40,507 nt of DNA. It comes from Ruminococcaceae bacterium UBA5295. Lineage in GTDB: Bacteria; Bacillota; Clostridia; Oscillospirales; Acutalibacteraceae. Position 1 is the stretch's first letter. Every line of letters starts with the position of its first letter. Both the position numbers and the translations under genes were made by a program. Below the pieces are notes generated by a model. It ran no database searches, had not been told where the DNA came from, and saw only the letters and a program-made list of their open reading frames with translations. The stretch is from assembly GCA_002411365.1 (NCBI GenBank), contig DHSD01000006.1, positions 1 through 40,507 on the forward strand. The letters are read 5' to 3'. Shown here piece after piece: positions 33,041-40,507 of this stretch.

Positions 33041-33655
33041 TTGAACCAAGAAAAAACAAAAGTAAAAAATGCCCCGCAAGCAAAAGAAGAGGCAAAAAAG
33101 CAGGAACAAAAAGTAGAAACGAAGCCGGAAGCAAAAAAGGCAGAGCCTGAGAAATCGGAAAAGGAGCAGCCGTCGGCCGAAGATAAGCTCAAGCAGGAAC
33201 TTGAAGAAACACGCAGGCAGCTGAAAGAAAGCCAGGACGCAGCCGCAAAGCAGAAAGACGTCCTTATGCGCACAGCCGCCGAATATGATAATTTCCGCAA
33301 GCGGACAGCACGCGAAAAAGGAACTATCTATGCAGACGCCACGGCCGATACCGTAAATGAAATGCTGAGTGTTGAAGATAATCTGGAACGCGCGCTTGCA
33401 CAGAAAGAATGTTCTGCAGAAGACCTGCGCAAGGGCGTTGAAATGACGCAGAAGCAGATGCAGTCTGCCCTTAAGAAGCTCGGTGTCACCGAAATGGGCA
33501 AAGAGGGCGATCCTTTCGACCCGGCCCTTTACAGCGCGGTCTCCCATGTTGAAGACAAGTCGCTCGGTGAAAATGTCATCGCAAAAGTGCTGCAGAAAGG
33601 CTATAAAATAGGAAATAAGGTAGTTCGCCACGCCATGGTGCAGGTAGCGAACTGA
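33041..33655 (+). CDS. grpE: nucleotide exchange factor GrpE
   Basis: This 204-aa protein releases ADP from DnaK. A long Lys/Glu-rich N-terminal region (about residues 1-75) forms the extended helix, followed by RTAAEYDNFRKRTAREK and the C-terminal beta domain with FDPALYSAVSHVEDKSLGENVIAKVLQKGYKIGNKVVRHAMVQVAN, typical of GrpE. The start is TTG at 33041, 5 nt after a run of seven G (33029-33035) that serves as Shine-Dalgarno. It is 15 bp after hrcA and 107 bp before dnaK. The lysine/glutamate tract is unusually long compared with E. coli GrpE but common in clostridia. Confidence 0.95.
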   Translation: MNQEKTKVKNAPQAKEEAKKQEQKVETKPEAKKAEPEKSEKEQPSAEDKLKQELEETRRQLKESQDAAAKQKDVLMRTAAEYDNFRKRTAREKGTIYADATADTVNEMLSVEDNLERALAQKECSAEDLRKGVEMTQKQMQSALKKLGVTEMGKEGDPFDPALYSAVSHVEDKSLGENVIAKVLQKGYKIGNKVVRHAMVQVAN

Positions 33656-33762
33656 TAAAATATTTTGGGATTCAGCAGACTGCAGAGAATATACCGGCAG
33701 TCCTTTCGGGCACCTTTATAAGATATAAATCAAATGAAACAGAGTAACTGGAGGTAATAAAT

Positions 33763-35634
33763 ATGTCGAAGACAATTGGTATCGATCTCGGTACAACAAA
33801 CTCATGCGTAGCTGTTATTGAAGGCGGTAAGCCTGTTGTCATCCCCAACTCTGAAGGCGCACGCACAACGCCGTCCGTTGTTGCATTCTCAAAGACCGGC
33901 GAGCGCATGGTCGGCCAGGTGGCAAAGCGCCAGGCAATAACGAACCCGGACCGCACAATTTCTTCCATCAAGAGGAAAATGGGTTCTGATTATAAAGTAA
34001 GGATAGACGACAAGACCTTTACCCCGCAGGAGATTTCAGCTATGATACTCCAGAAGCTGAAAACCGACGCTGAGGCTTACCTTGGCGAAACGGTAAACTC
34101 TGCCGTTATTACTGTTCCGGCCTACTTCAGCGACAGCCAGCGCCAGGCAACAAAAGACGCAGGCAAAATTGCCGGCCTTGACGTGAAACGCATTATCAAC
34201 GAGCCGACGGCCGCAGCGCTTTCTTATGGGATTGACAAGGGCGGCGAACAGAAGATAATGGTCTACGACCTCGGCGGCGGCACATTCGATGTTTCCATTA
34301 TTGAGATGGGCGACGGCGTGCAGGAAGTCCTTGCTACAGCCGGTGACACACACCTCGGCGGCGATGACTTCGACCAGCGCGTGATGAACTGGATGGTTGA
34401 CGACTTCAAAAAAGCAAACGGCATTGACCTTTCCGGCGACAAGATGGCCATGCAGCGCCTGAAGGAAGCGGCTGAAAAAGCAAAGATTGAACTTTCCAGC
34501 ATGACTTCTTCTCAGATTAACCTGCCGTTCATTACGGCAGACGCAACGGGCCCGAAGCACCTTGACATGACGCTCACCCGCGCAAAGTTTGAAGAGCTGA
34601 TGGCAGACCTTGTGGAAAGAACGGTCGGCCCGGTTAAGCAGGCCCTTTCCGACGCAGGCCTTACGTTTAACGACATCAGCAAAGTCCTCATGGTCGGCGG
34701 TTCTTCCCGTATGCCGGCAGTGCAGGAAGCCGTTCAAAAGCTTTCCGGAAAAGAACCGTTTAAGGGCATTAACCCGGACGAGTGCGTTGCGATTGGCGCT
34801 TCCCTTCAGGCCGGTGTTCTCGGCGGCGAAGTGAAAGGCCTGCTGCTGCTCGACGTTACGCCTCTTTCACTCGGCGTTGAGACAATGGGCGGCGTAATGA
34901 CAAAGATAATCGACCGCAACACGACAATACCGACTAAGAAAAGCCAGACTTTCTCAACAGCAGCAGACGGCCAGACTTCAGTTGAGATCAACGTCCTGCA
35001 GGGCGAACGTGAGTTTGCGAAAGACAACAAGCAGCTCGGTATCTTCAAACTTGACGGCATCCCGCCGGCACCTCGCGGAATCCCTCAGATTGAGGTTACT
35101 TTCGATATCGACAGCAACGGCATTGTAAACGTTTCCGCCAAAGACCTCGGCACAGGCAAGCAGCAGAAGATTACGATTTCTTCCAGCACCAACATGAGCA
35201 AGGACGATGTTGACAAGGCCGTTAAAGAAGCCCAGAAGTATGAGGCCGATGATAAGAAGCGCCGTGAAGCTATCGATAAAAAGAACGAGGCCGAAAACCT
35301 GTGCTACACAGTTGAAAAGCTCATCAAAGACAGCGGCGACAAGATCCCCGATGCCGACAAGACAGACCTCAACTCGAAAGTATCAGCTTTGCGCGCAGCG
35401 ATGTCATCTGACAATACCGACGATATCAAGGCAAAAACAGATGACCTGCAGAAGGCCATGTATGCCGTCAGCGAAAAGCTCTACAAGAATTCTGCCCCAC
35501 AGCAGGGCCAGGCAGCAAACCCGCAGCAGGGACCGGCTGGTTCTAATTCCAACGCAGGCCCAACTACTGATGCGAACGGCAACACAGTCTATAATGCTGA
35601 ATATCATGATGTAGACGGCAAAGATAAAAAGTAA
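33763..35634 (+). CDS. dnaK: chaperone protein DnaK (Hsp70)
   Basis: This 623-aa ATP-driven chaperone binds exposed hydrophobic peptides. The actin-like ATPase domain begins GIDLGTTNSCVA, has YFSDSQRQATKDAG, NEPTAAALSYG, DLGGGTFDVS and VLMVGGSSRMPAVQ. The substrate-binding domain has LLDVTPLSLGVETMGGVMT and GIPQIEVTFDIDSNGI. The C-terminal tail is Gln/Pro/Asn-rich and ends in HDVDGKDKK rather than the EEVD-like or EExxKK endings of other Hsp70s. ATG with strong site GGAGGTAATAAAT; the only ATG start among the four operon genes, fitting its high expression. Confidence 0.98.
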   Translation: MSKTIGIDLGTTNSCVAVIEGGKPVVIPNSEGARTTPSVVAFSKTGERMVGQVAKRQAITNPDRTISSIKRKMGSDYKVRIDDKTFTPQEISAMILQKLKTDAEAYLGETVNSAVITVPAYFSDSQRQATKDAGKIAGLDVKRIINEPTAAALSYGIDKGGEQKIMVYDLGGGTFDVSIIEMGDGVQEVLATAGDTHLGGDDFDQRVMNWMVDDFKKANGIDLSGDKMAMQRLKEAAEKAKIELSSMTSSQINLPFITADATGPKHLDMTLTRAKFEELMADLVERTVGPVKQALSDAGLTFNDISKVLMVGGSSRMPAVQEAVQKLSGKEPFKGINPDECVAIGASLQAGVLGGEVKGLLLLDVTPLSLGVETMGGVMTKIIDRNTTIPTKKSQTFSTAADGQTSVEINVLQGEREFAKDNKQLGIFKLDGIPPAPRGIPQIEVTFDIDSNGIVNVSAKDLGTGKQQKITISSSTNMSKDDVDKAVKEAQKYEADDKKRREAIDKKNEAENLCYTVEKLIKDSGDKIPDADKTDLNSKVSALRAAMSSDNTDDIKAKTDDLQKAMYAVSEKLYKNSAPQQGQAANPQQGPAGSNSNAGPTTDANGNTVYNAEYHDVDGKDKK

Positions 35635-35796
35635 ACCAAAATTGACTGATCTGCAGTAGTGCAGTAAATGATTTCAATATCAGATTTTCACAAAGCGAGG
35701 AAAATGTCGAAGCCTGGAAGAACTTGTGATTTCACAGAACTGCAGGATTTCTTTTCAGAATCCGGTAAATTTTCGCCGCTTTCCAGAAGGCGGGAA

Positions 35797-35816
35797 GGGC
35801 AGCCATGCGGCTGCCC
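35797..35816 (+). other. hairpin between dnaK and dnaJ
   Basis: Stem GGGCAGCC (35797-35804) with GGCTGCCC (35809-35816), 4-nt loop, followed by CTCTTACG. The T-run is poor, so partial termination or mRNA stabilisation in the 241-bp dnaK-dnaJ gap is more likely than full termination. Confidence 0.6.
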
Positions 35817-35875
35817 CTCTTACGCTAAACAGGACATAAAAAGTCCCTGCAGCATTTATTCGGGAGTGATAAGGC

Positions 35876-37030
35876 TTGGCTGAAAATAAAGATTACTATG
35901 AAGTTATGGGCGTGCCGAGAAATGCCTCCGAAGCCGAAATCAAAAAAGCGTACCGCGAACTTGCAAAAAAATACCATCCTGACCTTCATCCGGGCGACAA
36001 AAACGCAGAAGCAAAATTCAAGGAAGTAAATGAAGCCTATGAAGTCCTTTCAGACAAAAACAAGCGTGCGCGCTACGACCAATTCGGTCAGGCAGGTGTC
36101 GACCCGAATTTCGGCGGCGGAGCCGGTGGGAGCCCTTTCACTGGCAATATAAATATTGATGATATTTTTAACAGCGTATTTGATGGTTTCGACGGGTTCG
36201 GTGGATTCGGCGGAAGTACGCGCCGCGCGGCAACAAACACGCCGCGCCGCGGAAGCGACAGCGAATCTTCTGTAACAATCAGTTTCGAAGAAGCAGCCAA
36301 AGGCTGCGTAAAAACGATATCCTATGAGAACGTCGCCGCGTGCCGCGAATGCCATGGAACAGGCGCAAAAAACGGCGCAACGCGCACATGCCCGCAGTGC
36401 GGAGGCACAGGCCAGGTTCGCATAAGCCAACGGACGCCGTTCGGTGTTGTGCAGACGAGCCGCACTTGCGACCGCTGCGGAGGCACAGGCAAGGTAATTG
36501 ACTCTCCATGCCCGGCATGCGGAGGCACAGGCCATGTCCGCCAGCGCAAGTCTATTGAGATAAATATACCCGCCGGCATCGGTGACGGGCAGGTCCTTAA
36601 CGTTAGCGGAATGGGAAATGCCGGCACAAACGGCGGGCATAGCGGTGACCTCCATGTTTACGTCCATGTTAACCCGCATCCGATTTTCGAGCGCCGCGGC
36701 AATGATATATGGTGCGAGCTGCCGATTACATTTACACAGGCAGCCCTCGGCGCGGAAGTGATTGTCCCTACTATTGACGGCCGCGTGGAATACGAGGTAC
36801 ATCCGGGCACACAGCCGAGAGATATATTTAAGCTGCGCAGCAAAGGAATACAGAAACTTGGCGGCAGAGGCCGCGGTGACCAGTACGTCCGCATTACGGT
36901 GGAAGTGCCGCGCAACCTTTCCCAAAAGCAGAAAGACCTCTTAAAGGAATTCGAGTCCGTCGGCGAAGAGAAAAACTACCAGAAGCGCAAATCTTTTTTT
37001 GAAAAGATAAAAAACATGTTTGGTGATTAG
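35876..37030 (+). CDS. dnaJ: chaperone protein DnaJ (Hsp40)
   Basis: This 384-aa co-chaperone stimulates DnaK ATPase and presents substrates. J domain with HPD at residues 34-36; Gly/Phe-rich linker (about 70-113); four zinc-finger repeats CRECHGTG (156-163), CPQCGGTG (172-179), CDRCGGTG (198-205) and CPACGGTG (212-219); C-terminal substrate-binding domain. Type I DnaJ of normal length. The start is TTG at 35876 behind GGGAGTGA; the next ATG lies within the J domain. 241 bp after dnaK with a hairpin between, so DnaJ may be made at lower level. The operon ends at the terminator 37209-37240; the prmA gene that often follows in clostridia is not here. Confidence 0.97.
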   Translation: MAENKDYYEVMGVPRNASEAEIKKAYRELAKKYHPDLHPGDKNAEAKFKEVNEAYEVLSDKNKRARYDQFGQAGVDPNFGGGAGGSPFTGNINIDDIFNSVFDGFDGFGGFGGSTRRAATNTPRRGSDSESSVTISFEEAAKGCVKTISYENVAACRECHGTGAKNGATRTCPQCGGTGQVRISQRTPFGVVQTSRTCDRCGGTGKVIDSPCPACGGTGHVRQRKSIEINIPAGIGDGQVLNVSGMGNAGTNGGHSGDLHVYVHVNPHPIFERRGNDIWCELPITFTQAALGAEVIVPTIDGRVEYEVHPGTQPRDIFKLRSKGIQKLGGRGRGDQYVRITVEVPRNLSQKQKDLLKEFESVGEEKNYQKRKSFFEKIKNMFGD

Positions 37031-37208
37031 TTTCGCAGTCTCTTGCCACGGAAACCTTTTCCACGGCATAAAAGAGAAAACAGCTGCAAGGCAGGTGCCG
37101 AAAGCTTTCCGCTTTTTCTTCTGCAGAGTGAAAACAGAAAGCCCTGATGCGCCTGCTGAGGCATTCCATTAATGATGGAATTGCCGTAGCTGATTCTATA
37201 TAGACGTC

Positions 37209-37243
37209 GGAGAGCCGCATAACTGCGGCTCTCCTTTTTATTT
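37209..37243 (+). terminator. dnaJ operon terminator
   Basis: An 11-bp stem (37209-37219 with 37224-37234; GGAGAGCCGCA and its complement) has a 4-nt loop and is followed by TTTTTATTTTTA. Confidence 0.9.
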
Positions 37244-37298
37244 TTATTTACGGGTTTTCATTAAGGTATCAATGCCGCTTCATGACAAAACGGCAATA

Positions 37299-37805
37299 TT
37301 ATGCGAGAACATCCAGCGAAGGGTTGGTCTGCTTTTCTTCGTCATGCCTTTCTGAAAGTTTTTCCTGCTGCCGGGCGTCCGGCATTACAACTTTCTGCTG
37401 AGATACCACAACGCCTGCTTTAGGCCTGGCTGACGCTTTAGCTGCACCGTGCATGATAACACGCGAAATATCCGTATTATACTGAAGCATGGAAACACCT
37501 ATCCGTTTCGTCTTTGCAAGCTCATCCGGATTTGCCTCTTCACGCCTGTTCTGCTGTTCGAGCTGATGGATCTGGTCATTTACTTTTGAAAGCAGGCTGT
37601 CATATTCGCGGAGTTTCATCTGAACCGTCGAGCCTGAAACCCTCTGCACACGTGCTGTAACACGGCAGTCATTTTCCATTTTTCGTATGGAATCCGCAAG
37701 CCTACGCAGCTCCATTATCTGTGAATTCTGTGAGCCTGACGACTGCGCTACGCCTGGTACGCACTGCCCTGGCGCGGCAGCCGAAGCAATTTTATCAATT
37801 TCCAC
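37299..37805 (-). CDS. hypothetical coiled-coil protein
   Basis: This 168-aa soluble protein has no signal peptide or membrane helix. Residues about 25-95 are rich in heptad-like leucines (MELRRLADSIRKMENDCRV, LREYDSLLSKVNDQIHQLEQQNRREE) and likely form a coiled coil. The C-terminal part is charged and Gln-rich. The start is GTG at 37805 with only a weak GGCGGG before it, so the start is less certain. It shares the minus strand with DUF975 (88 bp apart) and may be co-transcribed. No family recognised. Confidence 0.6.
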   Translation of the reverse strand: MEIDKIASAAAPGQCVPGVAQSSGSQNSQIMELRRLADSIRKMENDCRVTARVQRVSGSTVQMKLREYDSLLSKVNDQIHQLEQQNRREEANPDELAKTKRIGVSMLQYNTDISRVIMHGAAKASARPKAGVVVSQQKVVMPDARQQEKLSERHDEEKQTNPSLDVLA

Positions 37806-37893
37806 TTAAAATCCCGCCTTAAACTCGAAAATTAAAGTATCCATTTTTAAATATCGTCACAAAGCAGGAATTCTTTAATAGATTTTTAAAAAA

Positions 37894-38649
37894 TTATTGC
37901 ATTTCCGCTGGTGAAAGATTCAGCTCGGCGGGGCTGACTATTCCGCTGCGGATGGCACGGTCACGCATAAAGATGTAAAGCTCTGCAACCGTCGCATCGA
38001 CGTAAACCGCTACGGCCGCATATGCCAGAGCTGTAAAAAGCCAGCCCAGCGGATGCACGATTTTTGACATTACGCCTGCGGCAGCCCATGCGAGCAGGTA
38101 CCAGCCGAAAAACGAGAGGTACAGTATAAAAATAGATTCTTTTTCACCGTACGTCATCAAATTGCTTATCTGCCTTGCACGCTTACCGGATATTGACGGG
38201 TTGTCGGAAAGTATGTACGGCACCATGCAGTATTTCAGCGCCATAATAATGCCAGGTATGACAAGGAGCAACGTGCCTAAAAAGACAATGAAGAACACCG
38301 CCGCCATGTTGCCCAAAGTTCCGGAGTAGTCCATGCTGAAACCGCTCAAAACCATTTTTGCATCGGTAGTGCCAAAGTGGTTGCGCACAAAAAAGCGCGC
38401 AACGCCTACCGAAAGCGGCAGGATAACAAAAATAGTCACAAGGATCTGCACAACAGCCAGCAGCGGCGCTTTGCTGCGCTTAATGCTGTAAAAAGGGCTG
38501 AATAAATAAGCGGAATCTATGCCCGAAGACACCAACGAGGCAAAAATACTGTTAATCAGTGAAGACACAAGGCACACTATATAAGCTGTTAGATAGTGCC
38601 CCCTGAGGGCCAACTTCGCATTTAATTTCAGCACCGTTCTGTCCCACAT
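37894..38649 (-). CDS. DUF975 family membrane protein
   Basis: This 251-aa protein has about five to six predicted membrane helices. The pattern LLLVIPGIIMALKYCMVPYILSDNPSISGKRARQISNLMTYGEK followed by LYLSFFGWYLLAW matches DUF975, a family of Firmicutes membrane proteins of unknown function. The ATG follows AAGGAG. N-terminal WDRTVLKLNAKLALRGHY is the typical start of the family. The function is not established. Confidence 0.87.
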   Translation of the reverse strand: MWDRTVLKLNAKLALRGHYLTAYIVCLVSSLINSIFASLVSSGIDSAYLFSPFYSIKRSKAPLLAVVQILVTIFVILPLSVGVARFFVRNHFGTTDAKMVLSGFSMDYSGTLGNMAAVFFIVFLGTLLLVIPGIIMALKYCMVPYILSDNPSISGKRARQISNLMTYGEKESIFILYLSFFGWYLLAWAAAGVMSKIVHPLGWLFTALAYAAVAVYVDATVAELYIFMRDRAIRSGIVSPAELNLSPAEMQ

Positions 38650-38772
38650 ATTGTTTTCTCCTTTTCTGATGGTCAGATTTTTTTACAAGGCAATATTTCA
38701 AAATGCTTTCCCACCCTTATACAATATGAAAAAAAGTCAAATTGATTTACAGGCAGACCCCAGCAACGTACA

Positions 38773-38800
38773 AAAAATGCCGCCCAGTCAGTCGGGCGGC
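38773..38800 (-). terminator. minus-strand terminator in the ychF-DUF975 gap
   Basis: A 7-bp stem (38794-38800 with 38779-38785; GCCGCCC and GGGCGGC) has an 8-nt loop and is followed on the minus strand by ATTTTTTG. It ends transcripts from upstream on -, probably ychF with a 3' tail of about 320 nt. Confidence 0.75.
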
Positions 38801-38828
38801 AAAAAAGAAAGAAAGAGGAGGGCTATAT

Positions 38829-38990
38829 ATGAAATGTCCTCTTGTGAGGAAACTTGCTGTTTGTCTGCGGAGCCTGTGGTCCGGTATTCCGGCCTCACCG
38901 CATCCTCCCGCAGTATTTAATACGTTCCGTTTTTCTTTCGTTTTTTCTGGAACGACTATATTATATATGCAATTTATTACTTTCTCATGA
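38829..38990 (+). CDS. candidate 53-aa small ORF with strong ribosome binding site
   Basis: In the 468-bp gap between DUF975 and ychF, GAGGAGGG stands 6 nt before an ATG that opens a 53-codon frame: MKCPLVRKLAVCLRSLWSG, Pro-rich middle, hydrophobic C-terminal half (FSFVFSGTTILYMQFITFS). It is on the strand opposite its neighbours. No promoter or homology can be named. The strong start is the only evidence; it could be chance, as purine-rich runs are common here. The rest of the gap holds the minus-strand terminator (38773-38800) and nothing else I can support. Confidence 0.3.
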   Translation: MKCPLVRKLAVCLRSLWSGIPASPHPPAVFNTFRFSFVFSGTTILYMQFITFS

Positions 38991-39117
38991 AAGATTCTTG
39001 AAAATTCCATGCATTTTTTATGAATAAACTGAAAACAGCATGGCAAATCATATATTCCTGCCCAGCGTGCCTTTTAAGAACACGCTCTTCAAACTCAGCC
39101 GTCCTTAAAAAATAACG

Positions 39118-40212
39118 CTACACATTAAAGCGGAATAAAACGACATCACCGTCATTCATCACATAGTCCTTGCCCTCAGAGCGGACAAGGCCCTTTTCCT
39201 GCGCATTGTTTATATCTCCGCACTTGACAAGCTCGTCGAATGGCACGACTTCCGCACGTATAAACCCGCGCTCGAAATCTGTATGGATCTTGCCTGCAGC
39301 CTGAGGTGCCTTTGTGCCGTTCCTGATCGTCCATGCGCGCACTTCCTCTTTGCCCGCCGTAAGGAAACTGATAAGGCCAAGCAGGCTGTAGCATGCGCGT
39401 ATCAGGCGGTCAAGGCCGGATTCCTCAAGGCCCATATCTTCGAGGAACATCTTTTTCTCGTCCGGCGCCATATCGGCTATTTCGGCTTCTGTTTCAGCGC
39501 ATATCGGAAGGACTGCCGCACCTTCCGCTTTTGCGATTCCTTCAACAGTTTTGTAGTACTTATTGTTCTCAATGCCGCCCTTAAAGTCGCTGTCGCTCAT
39601 ATTAGCCGCATAAATAACCGGCTTGTTGCTCAGCAGCGAAACCGAGGCGAGCAGCTTTGCCTCGTCTTCTGTGCACTCTACCGTACGAGCAGCTTTCCCT
39701 GCATTTAGCGTGCTTTTTACACGGTTGAAAAAGTCAAAATCGGCCTGATACTTCTTGTCCGTCTTTATGAGCTTTTTCGTTTTCTCAATGCGGCGGTCAA
39801 GCACTTCCAGGTCTGAGAGGATAAGCTCAAGGTTGATTGTTTCGATGTCGCGCTTTGGGTCTATGCTGCCTTCAACATGAATGATGTCGTCATTCACAAA
39901 GCAGCGCACTACATGGACTATCGCATCGCATTCACGGATATTCGCAAGGAATTTGTTGCCAAGGCCCTCGCCTTTCGAAGCGCCCCGCACAAGGCCTGCA
40001 ATGTCAACAAACTCTATTGTAGCAGGCGTGTACTTAACCGGATGGTACAGGTCCGCAAGCCAGTCAAGGCGCTTGTCAGGCACCATAACAGTGCCGACGT
40101 TAGGCTCTATGGTGCAGAACGGATAGTTTGCCGCCTGCGCCCCCGCATTAGTGATTGCATTGAAAAGCGTGCTTTTCCCAACATTAGGAAGCCCCACAAT
40201 TCCCAGTTTCAT
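39118..40212 (-). CDS. ychF: redox-regulated ATPase YchF (Obg family)
   Basis: This 364-aa P-loop protein of the OBG family hydrolyses ATP rather than GTP and interacts with ribosomes. Motifs: GLPNVGKST (7-15), the G1 loop; YPFCTIEPN; DIAGLVRGASKGEGLGNKFL (G3); a coiled-coil insertion; NMSD in place of the NKxD specificity motif, explaining ATP use; and a C-terminal TGS domain with GTKAPQAAGKIHTDFERGFIRAEV. The ATG follows AAGGATACATCAAT. It has its own promoter (40264-40292). Confidence 0.96.
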   Translation of the reverse strand: MKLGIVGLPNVGKSTLFNAITNAGAQAANYPFCTIEPNVGTVMVPDKRLDWLADLYHPVKYTPATIEFVDIAGLVRGASKGEGLGNKFLANIRECDAIVHVVRCFVNDDIIHVEGSIDPKRDIETINLELILSDLEVLDRRIEKTKKLIKTDKKYQADFDFFNRVKSTLNAGKAARTVECTEDEAKLLASVSLLSNKPVIYAANMSDSDFKGGIENNKYYKTVEGIAKAEGAAVLPICAETEAEIADMAPDEKKMFLEDMGLEESGLDRLIRACYSLLGLISFLTAGKEEVRAWTIRNGTKAPQAAGKIHTDFERGFIRAEVVPFDELVKCGDINNAQEKGLVRSEGKDYVMNDGDVVLFRFNV

Positions 40213-40263
40213 ATTGATGTATCCTTCTTTATCCTTAATTTAAGTTTCCGATGCCATAAAAAT

Positions 40264-40292
40264 ATTATATACAATTTCAGTTTTCTCCGCAA
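40264..40292 (-). promoter_or_regulatory. sigma-A promoter of ychF
   Basis: On the minus strand TTGCGG (40292-40287) and TATAAT (40269-40264) are 17 bp apart, about 50 nt before the start codon. Confidence 0.75.
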
Positions 40293-40370
40293 CTGCACAG
40301 GCCTGCAGCGCACCGCTCCAAAAAGTTTTCAACGGTTTGAACTGAAACGGTTAAAAACTCGCTTTTACTT

Positions 40371-40451
40371 TTATTTCATACATTTCGTGTTATCATGCGT
40401 CATGGCTTTTAGCCTTTTGCCCATTCCTGCTGTTAATATGATAGCCTGCAT
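40371..40451 (-). pseudogene. N-terminal stub of a sugar nucleotidyltransferase
   Basis: Behind AGGAGGAATATCG an ATG opens a 26-codon frame beginning MQAIILTAGMGKRL and ending NTKCMK before TAA. The start matches the N-terminus of NTP_transferase-type sugar-1-phosphate nucleotidyltransferases or cytidylyltransferases, whose GxGxRL loop is followed about ten residues later by TKCM or TKPM. In an intact protein this continues for 200 or more residues; here similarity stops after KCM and the frame closes. The next 160 bp before ychF carry the ychF promoter and no resumed match, although one other frame stays open for about 30 codons. Best read as a truncated gene copy with intact ribosome binding site. 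Whether it is transcribed is unknown. Confidence 0.72.
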
Positions 40452-40507
40452 CGATATTCCTCCTGCCGCAGTCAAACTTTTACTGCAATTATTAGTTATT
40501 AAATATT

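Noticed and set aside
35668..35883. 71-codon + frame in the dnaK-dnaJ gap
   Set aside because: No ribosome binding site that fits, it overlaps the dnaJ start, and it includes the hairpin at 35797-35816.

Overview
The window looks like chromosome from an endospore-forming, Gram-positive Clostridia bacterium, most like the Oscillospiraceae/Ruminococcaceae group. The evidence is a GerK-type germinant receptor operon, spoVAE, gpr and spoIIP, strong AGGAGG ribosome binding sites, a CIRCE/HrcA heat-shock operon, and the clostridial order rpsT-gpr-spoIIP-lepA-hemW-hrcA-grpE-dnaK-dnaJ. No rRNA, tRNA, CRISPR, prophage or insertion sequence was recognised. The genus assignment is inference.

Layout. 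(1) 1-9484: a sugar uptake and catabolism cluster. It holds a ChvE/XylF-type binding lipoprotein, its tandem ATPase and permease, xylulokinase, a FucI/AraA-fold isomerase and an aldose 1-epimerase, all on +, facing a convergent ROK repressor. The first 4 kb is visibly more AT-rich than the rest. No classical xylose isomerase is present, so the FucI-like protein probably makes the ketose that the kinase phosphorylates. (2) 9786-12751: secA as a single transcription unit. (3) 12802-16823: germinant receptor operon gerKA-gerKC-(small two-TM gene)-gerKB on -. (4) 16927-20572: Leloir genes galK-galT-galE, divergent from gerKA and ended by a bidirectional terminator. (5) 20590-24119: an acidic hypothetical protein on -, and a CpXC-type zinc-ribbon gene coupled to asparagine synthetase on +. 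(6) 24342-28828: sporulation-related genes spoVAE, gpr and spoIIP, interleaved with rpsT, a 50-aa and a 64-aa membrane protein, and a Ser/Pro-rich surface protein. (7) 28900-37240: lepA-hemW, then the heat-shock operon hrcA-grpE-dnaK-dnaJ behind a sigma-A promoter and a perfect CIRCE. (8) 37299-40507: on -, a coiled-coil hypothetical, a DUF975 membrane protein, ychF, and at the window edge a 26-codon stub that reads as the N-terminus of a sugar nucleotidyltransferase.

Most genes are housekeeping or sporulation functions with clear family motifs. The less ordinary items are the FucI-like isomerase next to xylulokinase, the two-TM gene inside the gerK operon, the nucleotidyltransferase stub, the near-absent GPR propeptide, several small membrane-protein genes, and a 21-bp exact repeat shared by two intergenic regions. 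No evidently new multi-gene system (defence, mobile or biosynthetic) could be supported. Starts were chosen from ribosome binding sites and often lie inside the longest open frame. All family assignments were made by eye from motifs.
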